NCBI RefSeq assembly: GCF_007904085.1
Contig: NZ_CP042326.1
Coordinates: 2,108,001-2,172,000, forward strand
Length of the DNA stretch: 64,000 bases
Direction of reading: 5' to 3'
DNA from: Euhalothece natronophila Z-M001
GTDB taxonomy: Bacteria > Cyanobacteriota > Cyanobacteriia > Cyanobacteriales > Rubidibacteraceae
Made by a program: the position numbers and the translations under genes. The notes under the pieces are model-generated. The model ran no database searches. It was not told the origin of the DNA and saw only the letters and a program-made list of their open reading frames with translations. This document shows, in pieces, positions 29,382-37,138 of the stretch (positions are counted from its first letter, which is position 1; every line of letters starts with the position of its first letter).

Positions 29382-29672
29382 TTTCTTAAACCTCCTGACT
29401 ATTATTTAGGAGTACGTTAATTTTTAAATTGAATAGGGGATAAGTCAAGCTACAAGGAACTCTGAACTCTTCTCTAATGTCCTGCAGGAGAATTATTGCT
29501 ACTAAAATGTGATATTGTAGTAGATGCGCTTTATTGCCTGACTTTTCTTCGTTTTATTTTAAGGTTATCGGTTTTATATTGAATCACCTACGAAGATTGC
29601 TTTTTGAGTCATCCCACCTGCAAGACATAAGGTGGATAACCATTAAAGAGAGTTTATTAAACTAATTACTAA

Positions 29673-29831
29673 CTAAGTTTAGGCTAAACTAGATGTCGGC
29701 AGGCTCTATCTGGTGAGTGATTCTATAAATTAATGGGATCACCTAAGCGATAGAGAAATGATAGCCAGCTTCTAGTTAAATTTAGGTGGAACTTAGAATT
29801 ATACTTATAGTAGTTCAAATGTGCTACTTTT
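29673..29831 (+). ncRNA. Unnamed structured RNA candidate (or MITE-like palindrome)
   Basis: A 124-nt imperfect rod: CTAAGTT/AACTTAG (29673-29679 with 29790-29796), AACTAGA/TCTAGTT (29687-29693 with 29771-29777), CTCTATC/GATAGAG (29704-29710 with 29749-29755), GGTGA/TCACC (29712-29716 with 29739-29743) and TTCTAT/ATGGGA (29721-29726 with 29733-29738), with an AAATTA terminal loop. A weak terminator-like hairpin (AGTAG/CTACT plus TTTT) follows to 29831. It lies in a 540-bp spacer (29382-29923) with no other gene that I can see. 6S-type RNA, a leader of the downstream gene and a decayed MITE are all possible. Strand is a guess based on the T-run. Confidence 0.45.
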
Positions 29832-29923
29832 GCCGTTAAGTTTCATCAACTTTTTTCCACTTGTCACTTCAGCGCAGATGATTGATAATAGAGAATTGGT
29901 TATTTAATATTCATTTTTGATTG

Positions 29924-30493
29924 ATGCGCTTAAATCAGCACCAAGTCGCTAAACGTCCAGTTCTCTCTCTACTTATTGCGCTAATTATGGCAGTGGGATT
30001 AATTTTTAGTCCGAGCGCGATCGCGGCGTTAGAGGATGATCATTATGATGGCAATATTTTTGCCCTCTACGCTGGTAATGGCTCTTTAGTTCCTCCGCAA
30101 GTCAGTCTCGCTGAATCCCTTAAAGGAGGGAAACCTAGTCTGCTTGTATTTTACTTAGAGGATAGCAAAGACTGTAAAGCCTTTTCTGTGGTGGTTTCAG
30201 AACTACAACGCTATTATGGTCGTGCTGCCAGTTTTATTCCTATTAATGTGGATATGCTAGCAGACAGACAAGACTTTTCTCCTCAAGAAGCTGGCTATTA
30301 TTATCGGGGGCTAGTTCCGCAAACCGTTATTATTGATCAAGAGGGAAAGGTTGCATTTGACGAAGTTGGACAAGTTCCCTTTGAAAAAGTAGATAGTGCT
30401 TTTCGAGAAGTGTTTGATTTGCTACCGCGTTCGGAATCTAAAGAACTAAAACGTCGCCCTCTCAATAATATTAATGTTGGCTTAGACGAATAG
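29924..30493 (+). CDS. Thylakoid thioredoxin-like protein (photosystem I accumulation factor type)
   Basis: An exported/membrane-anchored 189-aa protein with a hydrophobic leader (PVLSLLIALIMAVGLIFSPS) followed by AIA, then a thioredoxin-fold region (KPSLLVFYLEDSKDCKAFS, IPINVDML, GLVPQTVIIDQEGKVAF). Only one Cys occurs where CxxC would be (KDCKAF), so it cannot be a classical redox thioredoxin. Cyanobacterial homologues are annotated as thylakoid photosystem I accumulation factors; I apply this cautiously. The start is the ATG at 29924; a TTG directly precedes it. The 5' spacer holds the structured RNA candidate. Confidence 0.7.
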   Translation: MRLNQHQVAKRPVLSLLIALIMAVGLIFSPSAIAALEDDHYDGNIFALYAGNGSLVPPQVSLAESLKGGKPSLLVFYLEDSKDCKAFSVVVSELQRYYGRAASFIPINVDMLADRQDFSPQEAGYYYRGLVPQTVIIDQEGKVAFDEVGQVPFEKVDSAFREVFDLLPRSESKELKRRPLNNINVGLDE

Positions 30494-30508
30494 CAGTCTC
30501 TAGAAGCG

Positions 30509-31720
30509 TCAATCACTGAAATCCTGAAATAGTTGGGCAATAATACTGTTAGAAAAGAGGAATCCTTCTGGATCACTCAGTTTTAATTGTCCCCACTCCT
30601 TCCCATTAGGTTTAGTTAGTTGCACCCATTGTTTGTCTATATAGGGTTGGAGACTAACCAGAATCTGCTTCACAGCTTGCGAGCCAAATTGTTCCGCGAT
30701 CGCGCTAAGGTTAACGCCTTCTTTTAATCTTAACCCTAGCATGAGAGTTTCTAATAACTGATCAATGGGCTCAATGGAGGGAGTGGAAGTCAGATCATTA
30801 GGAGTCTTGGTTAACGTTTCTAGCCAAGCATAGTATTCCCGACGAGTGCGCGATCGCGCATAACGCTTTCCCCCTAAATAACTGGTTGCCCCCATTCCAA
30901 AGCCATAAAAGGGTAAATTTTGCCAGTAAATGCGATTGTGACAACATTGATAGCCAGCTAGCGCATAGTTACTAATTTCGTAGTGATCATAACCCGCATC
31001 AGTCAGCCGTTGTTGGGTAATCCGATACATTTCAGCAGCAGTTTCATCAGGTGGTAAGGGGAGTTTTCCTTTTTCTAACTGTCGCTCAAATGCGGTTTCG
31101 GGTTCGATGATGAGATCATAACAAGAGAGATGGGCTGGGGAAACCTCAATTGCTTTTTCTAGCGTTTCCTCCCATTGGGAAACAGTTTGCTGGGGTAAGC
31201 CAGAAATTAAATCTAGACTAAAATTAGTAATGCCGAGTTGTTCAAACTGCGCGATCGCGCGCTTGATATCTTCCAGACGATGGGTACGCCCCATACTAGC
31301 TAATAACTCATCTTGAAAGGCTTGTACCCCTAAACTGTAGCGATTAATTCCTAAATTTTGATAGGCTTGAAGTTGAGGAAAATCAAACGTTCCCGGATCG
31401 ATTTCTAGGGAAATTTCAGCGTCTTTGCTAATGCCAAATGTTTCCTCTAGAGTCATTAAAATTCTTTCTAATTCTGTCGTAGGGAGGAGAGAGGGCGTTC
31501 CACCCCCAAAGAACACTGTCTCTAAATTAGAGGTGGGATAGAGAGTTGCTGTGAGACAAATTTCTTGACACAAGGCTTTAACATAGGCTTTCATCAACTG
31601 AGTGCGATCAAACTTTTCCGAAGCGCGATCGCCGATTACCGTAATGGGAAAATCGCAGTAATAGCAACGACGACGACAAAAAGGAACATGGATATAAGCA
31701 GCCTTTGTATTAGCAATCAT
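30509..31720 (-). CDS. hemW: HemW, radical SAM heme chaperone (formerly anaerobic coproporphyrinogen oxidase-like)
   Basis: Radical SAM protein, 403 aa from ATG 31720 (TTG at 31738 is the longer alternative). The FeS cluster motif is CRRRCYYCDFP, Cys15, 19 and 22, followed by the SAM pattern VFFGGGTPSLL. The C-terminal HemN-type domain (GLRLKEGVNLSAIAEQFG) is present. HemW members bind heme and deliver it, rather than decarboxylating coproporphyrinogen. TnpB copy 2 inserted just 5' of this gene, 36 bp from the start codon. Confidence 0.9.
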   Translation of the reverse strand: MIANTKAAYIHVPFCRRRCYYCDFPITVIGDRASEKFDRTQLMKAYVKALCQEICLTATLYPTSNLETVFFGGGTPSLLPTTELERILMTLEETFGISKDAEISLEIDPGTFDFPQLQAYQNLGINRYSLGVQAFQDELLASMGRTHRLEDIKRAIAQFEQLGITNFSLDLISGLPQQTVSQWEETLEKAIEVSPAHLSCYDLIIEPETAFERQLEKGKLPLPPDETAAEMYRITQQRLTDAGYDHYEISNYALAGYQCCHNRIYWQNLPFYGFGMGATSYLGGKRYARSRTRREYYAWLETLTKTPNDLTSTPSIEPIDQLLETLMLGLRLKEGVNLSAIAEQFGSQAVKQILVSLQPYIDKQWVQLTKPNGKEWGQLKLSDPEGFLFSNSIIAQLFQDFSD

Positions 31721-31755
31721 GAAAACCGAACGATGCAAAAGAGTTAGAAAGATAT

Positions 31756-33190
31756 ATTGACATCCTCTCCCGTCAAACGCTACGCACTATGACGGGAGAT
31801 TCCTAGCCTTGCGACTAGGTTTCCTGTCTCAGGCTCTTGACTAGACGAAGTTGCCTCCATCCCCGTCAGATCGCCTCCACAGGCAATTTGTTTTATGTCC
31901 AACCCCTGTCCGAGGTCAGACAACCCTCGATTTCTAATCACTTCGGCACTCACCACGTCTCTTGAACCAATGTAACCGCATTCAGGACAATGATGAACTC
32001 TAACATCTAATGTTTTCTTCCCTGTATGCGCTCCACACTGGCTACATTCTTGGGAAGTGCCATCTTTGTCAACTTTGGCAAAGTAAACATCACGTTTCCA
32101 ACACACCCACTCCAAGATGTTTACAAACTGACCAAAGCCAGCATCCGCAGCCTGCTTAGACAGCATCCCTCTTTGCCACGAACGAAAGTTAATATCTTCG
32201 ACAAAGATCATCCCTGCTTCATCGCACAATTGATTAGCAAGTTTGAAGTGCCAATCTTTACGAGCATCAGAGATACGTTGGTGAACTCTTGCTATCTTTC
32301 TGTTTAGTTTCTGGCGGTTATTCGACCCTTTCTTTTTGTTCTTAAGCCTTCGTTGCAGTAATTTTAACTTGCGTTGAAGGGACTTCAAGAACCGAGGTCG
32401 TTTCACTTCTAAACCATCAGAAGTCGCAACAAATTTGTCAAAGCCCAAGTCTAACCCTCTTGGGTGTCCATGAGGAAAGGGTTGAGGAACATCCACATTT
32501 AGTTGAAGGGATAACATGACGAAATAACCAGAGGCTTTTCGGATCACTCTTGCCTGTTTAAACTGAAAGCCGTCTGGGATGTCTCTAGATTTTCTGAATC
32601 TAACCCAACCTAATTGAGGTAATTTAATCTGATTTCCTTTTAATACCTCTCCCTTGAGCTGAGGAATCAGATAAGACCTTAAACGATACTTGTTCTTAAA
32701 TCTAGGAAAACCGAACCCTCTAGATTTCATATCAGAGAAAGCCCTGTCCAAAGTTCTCAAAACTTGTTGAAGGACTTGAGCATTAACTGACTTCAACCGT
32801 TCGCTCTCTTTTTTAGCATCCGTTAAGGCTTTTGCTTGCCTTGAATAACTCGGATAAGGTTCATCAGCAGGGATAATATATTCCTGTTCAATGGAACAAG
32901 CGTTAACAGGAGATTTTCGAGAGTTGATCCAATCCTTTCTTTCTCTAAGAGCATAATTCCAAACCGTTCGGCAAACACCGAGGGTCTGCTCGATTATACT
33001 AATTTGAAGTTGATTTGGTTCTAACTTATACTCGTAAGAAAGGGTAAGCATTGGATTTGGAACTTTAACTAATTCCAGTTTAACTGTTTCTACACGATTT
33101 AACAATTCGTGTAACGATCTCCTGACGGAGTTTTTTGGCGCAATTCATCTACCCGTTAAGCCTGACGGCTATAATAGGAGTCCTGTTGCG
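31756..33190 (-). mobile_element. Orphan TnpB element, copy 2
   Basis: Same class as copy 1 at 4392. The right-end hairpin CTCCCGTCA/TGACGGGAG (31767-31798) overlaps the tnpB stop, and the right edge is at 31756, where identity to copy 1 stops. The left end has the shorter CCCGTTA/TAATAGG-like stem-loop at 33152-33177 and lacks the 93-nt branched insert of copy 1. The left edge is approximate. The element lies between hemW and the divergent PIN-TRAM gene. Confidence 0.8.
31780..33051 (-). CDS. tnpB: TnpB, RNA-guided RuvC-family nuclease (copy 2)
   Basis: 423 aa when started at the ATG aligned with copy 1 (33051); the frame opens further to 33105, but the extra 18 residues lack a counterpart in copy 1. 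RuvC and zinc-ribbon residues all match copy 1 (GLDLGFDKF, IFVEDINF, CSQC, CPEC, SRDVVSA). Differences are scattered conservative substitutions, which suggests both copies remain under constraint or diverged recently. I see no frameshift. Confidence 0.9.
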   Translation of the reverse strand: MLTLSYEYKLEPNQLQISIIEQTLGVCRTVWNYALRERKDWINSRKSPVNACSIEQEYIIPADEPYPSYSRQAKALTDAKKESERLKSVNAQVLQQVLRTLDRAFSDMKSRGFGFPRFKNKYRLRSYLIPQLKGEVLKGNQIKLPQLGWVRFRKSRDIPDGFQFKQARVIRKASGYFVMLSLQLNVDVPQPFPHGHPRGLDLGFDKFVATSDGLEVKRPRFLKSLQRKLKLLQRRLKNKKKGSNNRQKLNRKIARVHQRISDARKDWHFKLANQLCDEAGMIFVEDINFRSWQRGMLSKQAADAGFGQFVNILEWVCWKRDVYFAKVDKDGTSQECSQCGAHTGKKTLDVRVHHCPECGYIGSRDVVSAEVIRNRGLSDLGQGLDIKQIACGGDLTGMEATSSSQEPETGNLVARLGISRHSA

Positions 33191-33256
33191 CTACTTAGAT
33201 AGAAACTTAATCGAGATCATCTCAATTGATCGTGATTCTGCCATCGGACAAAACCC

Positions 33257-34336
33257 ATGATTGATGTCATTATTGTTATTTTATTCGTTTTTGCCGTAGC
33301 AGGGCTAGGATTCGGTAGTGTTGACTTATTGCCAGACTCAGCCCTAGCAACCGTTACTAATATAGAAGCTCTACGCTGGATTATTGGCAGTTTTGGAGCG
33401 CTCATTGGTCTAGTAGTAGGGTTAACAGCTCAAAACCTCTATCGGCGACTAGAAGAAAAAATTAGGCAAACTGCGATTGAGGTCATTTTAACGCGTTCTG
33501 TGGGACTCGCGATCGGGCTTTTAATTGCAAATTTAATGCTTGCTCCGATCTTTCTCTTTCCCATTCCCGAACAGTTAGATTTTATCAAACCTCTCACCGC
33601 CATTTTAGGAAGCCTTATTTTTGGGTTCTTAGGAGTTACCCTTGCTGATACTCATGGACGTACCTTTTTGCGCTTAATTAACCCCAATAGCATTGAATCT
33701 ATTTTAGTTGCCGAAGGAACACTTAAACCAGCAACAACAAAAGTTTTAGATACCAGCGCAATCATTGATGGGCGAATTGAGGAACTTCTCAGCACTGGCT
33801 TTATTGAAGGACAAATTATTATCCCCCAATTTGTCTTACAAGAATTACAATACCTAGCTGATACTGCTAATGATCAAAAGCGAGTCCGTGGGCGTAGAGG
33901 GTTAGATATTCTTAAACGGATGCAGGAAGAGTATCCTGAGCAAATTGTTATCAATAATTATGATTATGATGATGTTTATACAGTCGATGCAAAATTAGTC
34001 CGTTTTACTCAAGAAATTAATGGGGTACTCCTCACCAATGACTATAACCTCAATAAAGTGGCTGATTTGCAGAAAGTTTTAGTGCTAAATGTCAATGATC
34101 TTGCCAGAGCCGTCCGTCCCATTTATTTACCGGGGGATACCCTAGAGTTAAAAATTATAAAACAGGGAAAAGAGCCTGAACAAGGAGTTGGCTATCTAGA
34201 AGATGGGACAATGGTTGTGGTAGAAGAAGGACAAGAATATGTGGGAGGAGAATTAGCCGTCATTGTTACCTCTGCCTTACAAACATCCGCAGGGCGAATG
34301 ATTTTTGCCAAACCCCAGACTTCAGTATTAGCTTAA
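33257..34336 (+). CDS. PIN/TRAM-domain membrane protein (YacL type)
   Basis: A 359-aa protein. Residues 1-110 hold several hydrophobic helices (MIDVIIVILFVFAVAGLGFG, then two more). The PIN nuclease domain follows, with KVLDTSAIIDGRIEELLSTG carrying the conserved Asp, and LTNDYNLNKVADL later. The C-terminal TRAM-like RNA-binding part is residues 290-350 (LKIIKQGKEPEQGVGYLEDG). This is the YacL arrangement, found widely in cyanobacteria and Firmicutes, probably an RNase or RNA-binding factor; the target is unknown. Confidence 0.85.
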   Translation: MIDVIIVILFVFAVAGLGFGSVDLLPDSALATVTNIEALRWIIGSFGALIGLVVGLTAQNLYRRLEEKIRQTAIEVILTRSVGLAIGLLIANLMLAPIFLFPIPEQLDFIKPLTAILGSLIFGFLGVTLADTHGRTFLRLINPNSIESILVAEGTLKPATTKVLDTSAIIDGRIEELLSTGFIEGQIIIPQFVLQELQYLADTANDQKRVRGRRGLDILKRMQEEYPEQIVINNYDYDDVYTVDAKLVRFTQEINGVLLTNDYNLNKVADLQKVLVLNVNDLARAVRPIYLPGDTLELKIIKQGKEPEQGVGYLEDGTMVVVEEGQEYVGGELAVIVTSALQTSAGRMIFAKPQTSVLA

Positions 34337-34537
34337 TTAAGTTACTTACTAAGTTCGTGAAAAATTCAAATTTAATGATTAGCCTCAAAAGCAACTTATT
34401 ACTCTCCTAATTTGAAGTAGATGTCCTTTATGCTTCTATTGACTGTTTTGATACTCGCCAATTCCATTATTTCCTCTACTCAGAAATGGATTCATTTGCG
34501 AGATAATTACAGGCGAAATAATAGGAAGCTAGGGGGA

Positions 34538-34978
34538 TCATGATTCATTTATACGCCATGGCGAGTCTAGGATCAATGCTACAACTGTAACAAGACAAGT
34601 TATTAAAGTAGCTAACCAAGGAGGAGTTGCAGGAGTATTTTCTAAGACACTTAAAGTCGCCATTAAAGTAGGTAGATAAAAACTTAGAAGAGATACTGGA
34701 ATTAAATAACTTGCCCAAATTTGATCTTGACGGCGAAATGGTATCAAAATTAAGGTTAAAGTAAAAATTCCCAGCGCTATCCATCCCCCACCAGCAACTG
34801 TCATCAGCGCTAAAATTAATGTCTGTACTCTTCCATCAACATCTTCCCAAGGCGTTCCCAAAGCCTCCTGATGATAGGGCATAAACTCATTACTAAATAG
34901 ATAAATGCCACCAAGAATTAAACTAGCAATAGCAATAGTCCCATAAAGAATAGAGGCAATTTTTTTTCTCTGAGACAT
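34538..34978 (-). CDS. Uncharacterised four-helix membrane protein
   Basis: 146 aa with four hydrophobic helices at about residues 7-28, 51-82, 86-109 and 121-138 (for example LILALMTVAGGGWIALGIFT). The loop after helix 1 holds FMPYHQEALGTPWEDVD, resembling short bacterial proteins of unknown function in which a conserved H-x-E sits at the outer face. No family name can be given safely. Single gene on the minus strand; its upstream side adjoins the nested IS block. Confidence 0.6.
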   Translation of the reverse strand: MSQRKKIASILYGTIAIASLILGGIYLFSNEFMPYHQEALGTPWEDVDGRVQTLILALMTVAGGGWIALGIFTLTLILIPFRRQDQIWASYLIPVSLLSFYLPTLMATLSVLENTPATPPWLATLITCLVTVVALILDSPWRINES

Positions 34979-35223
34979 AAAAAAGTCAATTTAAGTTGTC
35001 ACGTTCAAATTATACGGAAAACGGGTTTAGGGAGGAGCGCGATCGCGCCTAGTATAATTTTCTCAGCAACTGATATAGCAATCCTAAATGATTTGTAAAC
35101 ATTTACATAATTATATAAAATTGCTAATAGGGCATCTAGCAGATTGTTTTCTTTGAGGGAGATTACCGTGACGCTCTCTCAAGAGCTTTCTATTGAAACA
35201 GCCAAATGGAGAGATTGAGAAAA

Positions 35224-36330
35224 ATGAGTGATGAGTTTTCAAGCAATAGTTTAGAAAAGCTAGACCAATTTATTAACAGCAATCCCGAACCGAGAGAACT
35301 AAAAAGAGCTTTGGCAGTACAGATGCTGACTCAAGGGGTAAAAAGGAAAAAAATCCAAGAAATCTTAGGAGTTTCTGCTCCTTTTATTAGTAAATGGAAA
35401 GTTCGATATGCGTGGGAAGGCTTGGAGGGATTGAAACTTAAACATCGAGGTTCGAGGGGGTATCTATCAAAGCGCGATCGAATCTTCGATTCGGTGAGCG
35501 GAGCTCAATCGCGCTGAAGTAATCCGCTGGTTAGAACAAAAGACTCAAGTACATTTTAGTGAGTTAAAGGCTCATCTAGAAGATGGTTACGGGGTGGAGT
35601 TTAAGTCAAAGCAAAGTTACTATGACTTGTTTAAAGAAGCCAGAATGAGTTGGAAGAAAACTCAAAAAAAAATCCCAAACGAAATGAGGCTTTGGTGGAA
35701 AATAGACACAAAGAAATCTGCAATTTGTTAGAAACCCATCGCGAGGAGATAGAGAGGGAAAGGCTGATTATCTATATAATTGATGAATGTCATCTCCTGT
35801 GGGGAGATATTTGTGGATATGGGTGGGGAACGACATAAGAAAGGTTAGAAGTTCCCATGACGAATGAGCGAGCTCGTGCCACCTACTATGGAGCATTAAA
35901 TTATCAAACCAAAGAGTTTGTTATCCAAGAATATGATCAGGGAAATGCCAAGAATACCGTTTTATTTTTACAGTCATTAAGAGCCCTCAATCCCGAGAAA
36001 AGACTGTTAATCATTTGGGATGGAGCAAGTTACCACAAATATAAAGAAATGAAAGACTATTTAAGTGAAATTAATGACGGTTTAGAGATGTCAGAAAGAC
36101 CAATTCACTGTGAAATTTTAGCCCCAAATGCTCCCGAGCAAAATCCAGTTGAAGATATCTGGTTAAAAGCCAAAAACTTTCTGAGGCAGTTTTGGTATAA
36201 GCTAAATTCATTTGGTTTGGTCAAGTGGTTATTTGAGTTATTTCTTCAGAAGGAAGTCTTTGATTTTCCGAAACTACATAAGTATGGTATTTTTTCTAAA
36301 GAGGAAGAAATGGTTGCTTATTCTACTTAA
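35224..36330 (+). pseudogene. IS630-A transposase, broken
   Basis: The reading frame is broken by three lesions. (1) A 31-nt net insertion in a HIP1 site at 35474-35512 shifts the frame. (2) A frame change at a run of nine A (near 35664-35672) would be cured by one more A, or by -1 slippage. (3) An in-frame TAA after GYGWGTT (near 35836) replaces an expected sense codon. Parts are recognisable: an HTH region (QEILGVSAPFISKWKVRY), DDE motifs YIIDECHLLWGD, LLIIWDGASYH and NAPEQNPVEDIWLKA. No functional protein is likely. Confidence 0.85.
35474..35512 (+). repeat. Double-hairpin microelement in HIP1 (variant 2)
   Basis: Between GCGAT and ATCGC are two small hairpins: CGAATC/GATTCG with loop TTC, and TGAGC/GCTCA with loop GGA, joined by one G. 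Removing the 31 nt between CGAT and CGC restores an intact HIP1 octamer (GCGATCGC) and the transposase reading frame. The architecture is that of the copies at 37415 and 54136, with unrelated stem sequences. Confidence 0.75.
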
Positions 36331-36361
36331 TATATTTTACAAATGAATTAGGATTGCTATA

Positions 36362-36884
36362 GCAGACAGCATTTTCATTAAATCTCCTGAACGAATTCAG
36401 GCGATGGTCTTAATTCTGGGCTTGTGTCTGCTCATTTATAATTTGGGACAAAGAGAACTGCGCTCGGCTTTAGTTAGACGAGGGGAAATGGTTAAAAATC
36501 AATTAGGGAAAGAAACCAATTCTCCTACTTTACGTTGGATTTTTCAACAATTTCAAGCGGTTCACTTGTTGAAATTTAGAGGAGAAAACGAAGTTTCTAA
36601 TCTCACCGAAGAGAGATTCAATTTACGACAATTGTTTTCCAAACCTTGCCAACAATATTATTGATTAGTGTAAGGGAAGTTTCCCCGAAGGAGTGAAAAT
36701 CAAAGCTGAAGTCAGTTAAGAGCTACTGTAATTTCAGGCTTAGGAATTCTCAATTATTCTTGGTTAATGAGAATAAGAAGAATTCAGCCTGATTCTCCCC
36801 CTAAGTTTGATGCTAAAATCAATCAATTCCCCTTGATACGGTCGCCAAACGGACAAGGTGACAGTTGAGGGTGCGGAATGTGGG
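36362..36884 (+). mobile_element. IS1634-type remnant, 3' part only
   Basis: Nearly identical to the 3' end of the IS at 20711-22769, in opposite orientation. It begins at the IS630-A junction and ends with the terminal inverted repeat (36851-36884). The contained frame (36364-36664) is the last 99 codons of the transposase, so there is no function. The rest of this copy is missing. Confidence 0.88.
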
Positions 36885-37073
36885 TTTGAACATTAAGGGG
36901 ATGATTAAAAAATGTAAACCAAAGCAAGATGAGAATGGGAAATATCTTAAAAACGGTCAGTCTGCTAAAAGAGCATTAAATCGCTTAATCCGAGATTGTG
37001 CGTGGGGAGAACTTAAACTAAAAATACAGTCGGTAGCTGAGAAGTTTGGCTGTCTTGTGGTTGAAGTTAATCC
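36885..37073 (+). pseudogene. tnpB: Fragment of a tnpB gene of another subgroup
   Basis: About 60 codons read LNIKGMIKKCKPKQDENGKY, LKNGQSAKRALNRLIRD and KIQSVAEKFGCLVVEVNP, the section that precedes the zinc ribbon in IS1341-type TnpB proteins, unlike both complete TnpBs here. The 5' side is cut by the IS1634 remnant and the 3' side by IS630-B at 37076, so this is a scrap. Confidence 0.75.
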
Positions 37074-37138
37074 TAATACCATCTCTGATAACTTATGCTA
37101 CAATGCCTCGGAAGTAAAATGACTTGGAGTTAAGTGCC

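Larger units (their letters stand above)
35076..36359 (+). mobile_element. IS630 family element A (defective)
   Basis: 1,284 bp between TA dinucleotides (35074-35075 and 36360-36361), the IS630 target. Ends are matched inverted repeats of about 26 bp beginning TAGCAATCCTAA. The right end sits in IS1634 sequence (GCAGACAGC), but the left flank is not the expected other half of that IS, so the left neighbour was replaced by deletion. Confidence 0.85.

Noticed and set aside
29617-29640. Short hairpin CCACCT/AGGTGG in the 29382-29923 spacer
   Set aside because: A six-bp stem without T-run or conserved context; not distinguishable from chance.
33052-33105. Longer start of TnpB copy 2
   Set aside because: The aligned copy 1 starts at the MFTLSYEYK position, and the extra 18 residues are left-end DNA.
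34421-34543. Possible 40-aa ORF with a hydrophobic N-terminus between the PIN-TRAM gene and the minus-strand membrane gene
   Set aside because: No ribosome site, weak helix, and it overlaps the end of the opposite gene; not listed as a gene.
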